From positions 1-6,074 of the forward strand of contig CALLZA010000438.1 of the NCBI GenBank assembly GCA_937858165.1: a stretch of 6,074 nucleotides of DNA, read 5' to 3'. Source of the DNA: an uncultured Ardenticatenia bacterium (GTDB lineage Bacteria > Chloroflexota > Anaerolineae > Promineifilales > Promineifilaceae). This document shows positions 5,037-6,074 of this stretch, in pieces (within the stretch, counting starts at the first letter, position 1; each line of letters starts with the position of its first letter). The notes below the pieces were generated by a model. The model saw nothing but the letters and a program-made list of their open reading frames with translations, did not search any database and was not told the DNA's origin. The translations under genes and the position numbers were made by a program.

Positions 5037-5270
5037 CTATACGCCGAGAATCTGCTGGATGATCAGCCGGATCGCGTTCGAGAACAGGGCGTCCATGGCC
5101 CACAGGAAGACGGCGAAGGCGGCCGTCACACCGAGGACGATGGCCGTCAGGCGCCAGGCCTCGTCGCGTGTTGGCCAGGTGACCTTGCGTAGTTCACCGC
5201 GCGTCTCGCGCAGATAGCGGCCGATCGGATTTTCTTGCGGCACAACGGCCGCTTCTTCTTTCTTCGCCAC
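5037..5270 (-). CDS. secE: Preprotein translocase subunit SecE
   Basis: This 77-residue inner-membrane protein clamps SecY in the SecYEG channel. A short charged cytoplasmic N-terminus leads to the conserved amphipathic motif ELRKVTWPTRDE (residues 26-37). A single membrane span follows at about 41-60 (LTAIVLGVTAAFAVFLWAM), and the hydrophobic C-terminus is NAIRLIIQQILGV. This is the minimal one-span form, not the three-span E. coli form. The start is GTG (5270-5268), with GAGGG 9 nt upstream. The stop lies 4 nt before nusG. tRNA-Trp and two hairpins precede it. Confidence 0.96.
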   Translation of the reverse strand: MAKKEEAAVVPQENPIGRYLRETRGELRKVTWPTRDEAWRLTAIVLGVTAAFAVFLWAMDALFSNAIRLIIQQILGV

Positions 5271-5323
5271 GTCTAGTTACCCTCTCGGTAGCCCGCCAAG
5301 CCCGGTTGGCCGGCTTCTCTCTC

Positions 5324-5349
5324 AAAAGAGCCGGCTGCGAGGCCGGCTC
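5324..5349 (-). terminator. Terminator-like hairpin between tRNA-Trp and secE
   Basis: On the minus strand GAGCCGGC (5349-5342) and GCCGGCTC (5335-5328) form a perfect 8-bp GC-rich stem with a 6-nt loop, followed at once by TTTT (5327-5324). It could end the tuf-rpmG-tRNA transcript. No obvious promoter for secE lies downstream, so partial readthrough or an unrecognised promoter is needed to express secE-nusG. Confidence 0.75.
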
Positions 5350-5377
5350 GGTTGCTGGACTTTAGGCCAGCTTCTTT

Positions 5378-5399
5378 AAGTTGGTTTTGCAACCAACTT
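5378..5399 (-). other. Perfect hairpin with GCAA tetraloop just after tRNA-Trp
   Basis: AAGTTGGTT (5399-5391 on the minus strand) and AACCAACTT (5386-5378) form a perfect 9-bp stem capped by GCAA, a GNRA tetraloop. It starts 4 nt after the discriminator base of tRNA-Trp. It has no T-run, so a role as RNase or processing signal, or as a 3'-end block for tRNA maturation, is more likely than termination. Confidence 0.65.
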
Positions 5400-5402
5400 C
5401 TA

Positions 5403-5475
5403 CAGGGGGTGCAGGAATCGAACCCGCAGCCTACGGTTTTGGAGACCGTCGCTCTGCCAATTGAGCTAACCCCCT
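5403..5475 (-). tRNA. tRNA-Trp (anticodon CCA)
   Basis: The 73-nt cloverleaf folds completely on the minus strand. The acceptor AGGGGGT pairs with ACCCCCT and the discriminator is G. The D stem is GCTC/GAGC. The anticodon stem ACGGT/ACCGT carries loop CTCCAAA, hence anticodon CCA. The variable loop has 5 nt, and the T arm is GCGGG-TTCGATT-CCTGC with one G-U pair. The 3' CCA is not encoded and must be added by nucleotidyltransferase. A tRNA-Trp in front of secE-nusG is a recurrent arrangement in several bacterial phyla. The 5' end lies 5 nt from a long AT-rich palindrome that fills the gap to rpmG. Confidence 0.97.
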
Positions 5476-5480
5476 TCGGG

Positions 5481-5568
5481 AATTACGAATTAGGAATTAC
5501 GAATTAGGAATGAAGAGCAGAAGTGTACTTTCAAATTCCTAATTCTTAATTCCTAATTCGTAATTATC
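5481..5568. repeat. Period-7 palindrome between rpmG and tRNA-Trp (AATTACG family)
   Basis: The left arm is heptamers AATTACG, AATTAGG, AATTACG, AATTAGG, AATGAAG (5481-5515). The right arm is AATTCCT, AATTCTT, AATTCCT, AATTCGT, AATTATC (5534-5568). Positions 5481-5511 and 5535-5565 are inverted copies with 30 of 31 bp matching, around a 23-nt spacer. The rpmG stop codon (5564-5566) is part of the last heptamer, and the other edge is 5 nt from the mature 5' end of tRNA-Trp, so the element fills almost the whole gap. It is strikingly AT-rich in GC-rich surroundings. Confidence 0.92.
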
Positions 5569-5728
5569 TGGTCTCGCGGTGCACACGCACCTGACGGCAA
5601 CGCGGACAGAACTTGTTCAACTCGATGCGGCCCGGGTCGTTGCGCCGGTTCTTCTCGGTAATGTAGTTGCGCTCTTTGCACTCGGTGCACTGCAACGTGA
5701 TATGAGTGCGAACGGCTTTCTTTGCCAT
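5564..5728 (-). CDS. rpmG: 50S ribosomal protein L33, zinc-ribbon (C+) form
   Basis: A 54-residue frame starts at ATG 5728-5726 and ends at TAA 5566-5564. The protein begins [20 protein letters not shown], continues [20 protein letters not shown] and ends in [14 protein letters not shown]. The pairs C14-x2-C17 and C41-x2-C44 form the four-cysteine zinc site of the C+ type; C- paralogs lacking it replace C+ forms under zinc limitation in some bacteria. GAAGG lies 9 nt upstream of the ATG. L33 contacts the E-site region of the 50S subunit. Its location after tuf and before tRNA-Trp-secE-nusG is typical. Its stop codon is embedded in the downstream palindrome. Confidence 0.96.
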   Translation of the reverse strand: MAKKAVRTHITLQCTECKERNYITEKNRRNDPGRIELNKFCPRCRQVRVHRETR

Positions 5729-5746
5729 TTCAGTAAACCTTCAATA

Positions 5747-5824
5747 GGGGCCAGGGGCCAGGGCCAGGTTCCAGGGAAAGAAACCTTTCCCTGGAACCTG
5801 GAACCTGGAACCTAGTCCCTGGCT
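5747..5824. repeat. Period-7 palindrome between tuf and rpmG (CCTGGAA/GGTTCCA family)
   Basis: The right arm runs in register as CCTGGAA three times, CCTAGTC, CCTGGCT (5790-5824). The left arm is GGGGCCA twice, GGGCCA (one base short), GGTTCCA, GGGAAAG (5747-5780). The central 17 bp are perfect inverted copies (5764-5780 and 5785-5801) with a 4-nt loop. The outermost heptamer overlaps the last base of the tuf stop codon. The rpmG ribosome binding site begins 4 nt beyond the other end. The outer parts of the two arms have drifted apart (GGGGCCA against GGTTCCA). Confidence 0.88.
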
Positions 5825-6074
5825 TAGGCCAGAATCTTGGTAATGACCCCAGCGCCAACGGTCAGGCCGCCTTCGCGGATGGCGAAGCGCTGGCCGTCTT
5901 CCAGGGCCACCGGGGTGATCAGCTTCACCTTCAGGTTGACGTTGTCACCCGGCATGACCATCTCCACACCCTCCGGCAGGGTGATCTCGCCCGTCACGTC
6001 CATCGTCCGAATGTAGAACTGCGGCCGGTAGCCCGGGAAGAACGCCTTGTGTCGCCCCCCCTCTTCCTTGCGCA
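5824..6074 (-). CDS. tuf: Elongation factor Tu, C-terminal part
   Basis: The last 83 codons of EF-Tu enter from the right edge and end at TAA 5826-5824. They cover domain 3, which contacts aminoacyl-tRNA and EF-Ts: [40 protein letters not shown] and [19 protein letters not shown]. The end is [20 protein letters not shown]. The family almost always has GGRTVGAG at this point; here the arginine is leucine (codon CTG). EF-Tu carries aminoacyl-tRNA to the ribosome as a GTP complex. Start, promoter and domains 1-2 lie outside the window. A period-7 palindrome starts at the stop codon, followed by rpmG. Confidence 0.97.
   Translation of the reverse strand, partial: RKEEGGRHKAFFPGYRPQFYIRTMDVTGEITLPEGVEMVMPGDNVNLKVKLITPVALEDGQRFAIREGGLTVGAGVITKILA

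Noticed and set aside
5505..5534. Promoter for tRNA-Trp (TTGAAA at 5534-5529 with TAATTC-like -10)
   Set aside because: The -10 candidates inside the AATTACG repeats match the consensus poorly and have wrong spacing; any AT-rich repeat would give such hits.
5481..5568. CRISPR array or transposon ends
   Set aside because: The units are 7 nt, contiguous and inverted between arms, with no unique spacers, no transposase and no target-site duplication.

Overview
The window is a GC-rich bacterial chromosome segment in which every convincing gene lies on the minus strand, so it reads from right to left. The right two thirds hold a translation and secretion cluster in the order tuf (3' end only), rpmG, tRNA-Trp, secE, nusG, rplK, rplA, rplJ, rplL. 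This is a common bacterial gene order. The GC-rich codon use, GTG and TTG starts, tRNA-Trp in front of secE and repeat-rich spacers would fit a Chloroflexota (Anaerolineae-like) genome. That assignment is an impression, not a proof.

Layout from right to left. 5824-6074: C-terminal 83 residues of EF-Tu. 5564-5728: the zinc-ribbon form of L33, 54 residues. 5403-5475: tRNA-Trp(CCA). 5281-5402: a spacer with two hairpins, one terminator-like. 5037-5270 secE and 4439-5032 nusG, nearly abutting. 3947-4372 rplK and 3111-3812 rplA. 2913-3110: a structured leader that carries the L10-leader fold, a GC-rich hairpin and an attenuator-like hairpin directly before the rplJ ribosome binding site. 2361-2912 rplJ and 1873-2262 rplL, split by a 25-bp inverted repeat. 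rpoB and rpoC, which usually follow rplL, are absent. Instead a hairpin at 1815-1845 is followed by a Maf-family nucleotide pyrophosphatase (1126-1803). Past a 188-bp spacer lies a two-gene unit: an ArsR-family repressor with its own promoter and operator-like palindromes (614-937), and a tandem-domain SRPBCC/AHSA1 protein that runs off the left edge (1-608).

The main signal not explained by the genes is in the spacers. Three of them (tuf/rpmG, rpmG/tRNA-Trp, rplK/rplA) are built from unrelated heptamers repeated with period 7 and arranged as two inverted arms, so each folds into a long hairpin. In each case the outer edge of the array overlaps the stop codon of the gene transcribed before it. 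A fourth inverted repeat (rplJ/rplL), not period 7, begins 5 nt after a stop codon. These look like a family of 3'-end palindromes recurring in an essential operon. They could separate or stagger expression of its members, or be mobile or slippage-derived repeats tolerated only just after stop codons.

The genes work together in translation: EF-Tu delivers aminoacyl-tRNA, and L11, L1, L10 and L7/L12 form the ribosomal stalks that contact elongation factors. NusG links transcription to translation, and SecE is part of the SecYEG export channel.
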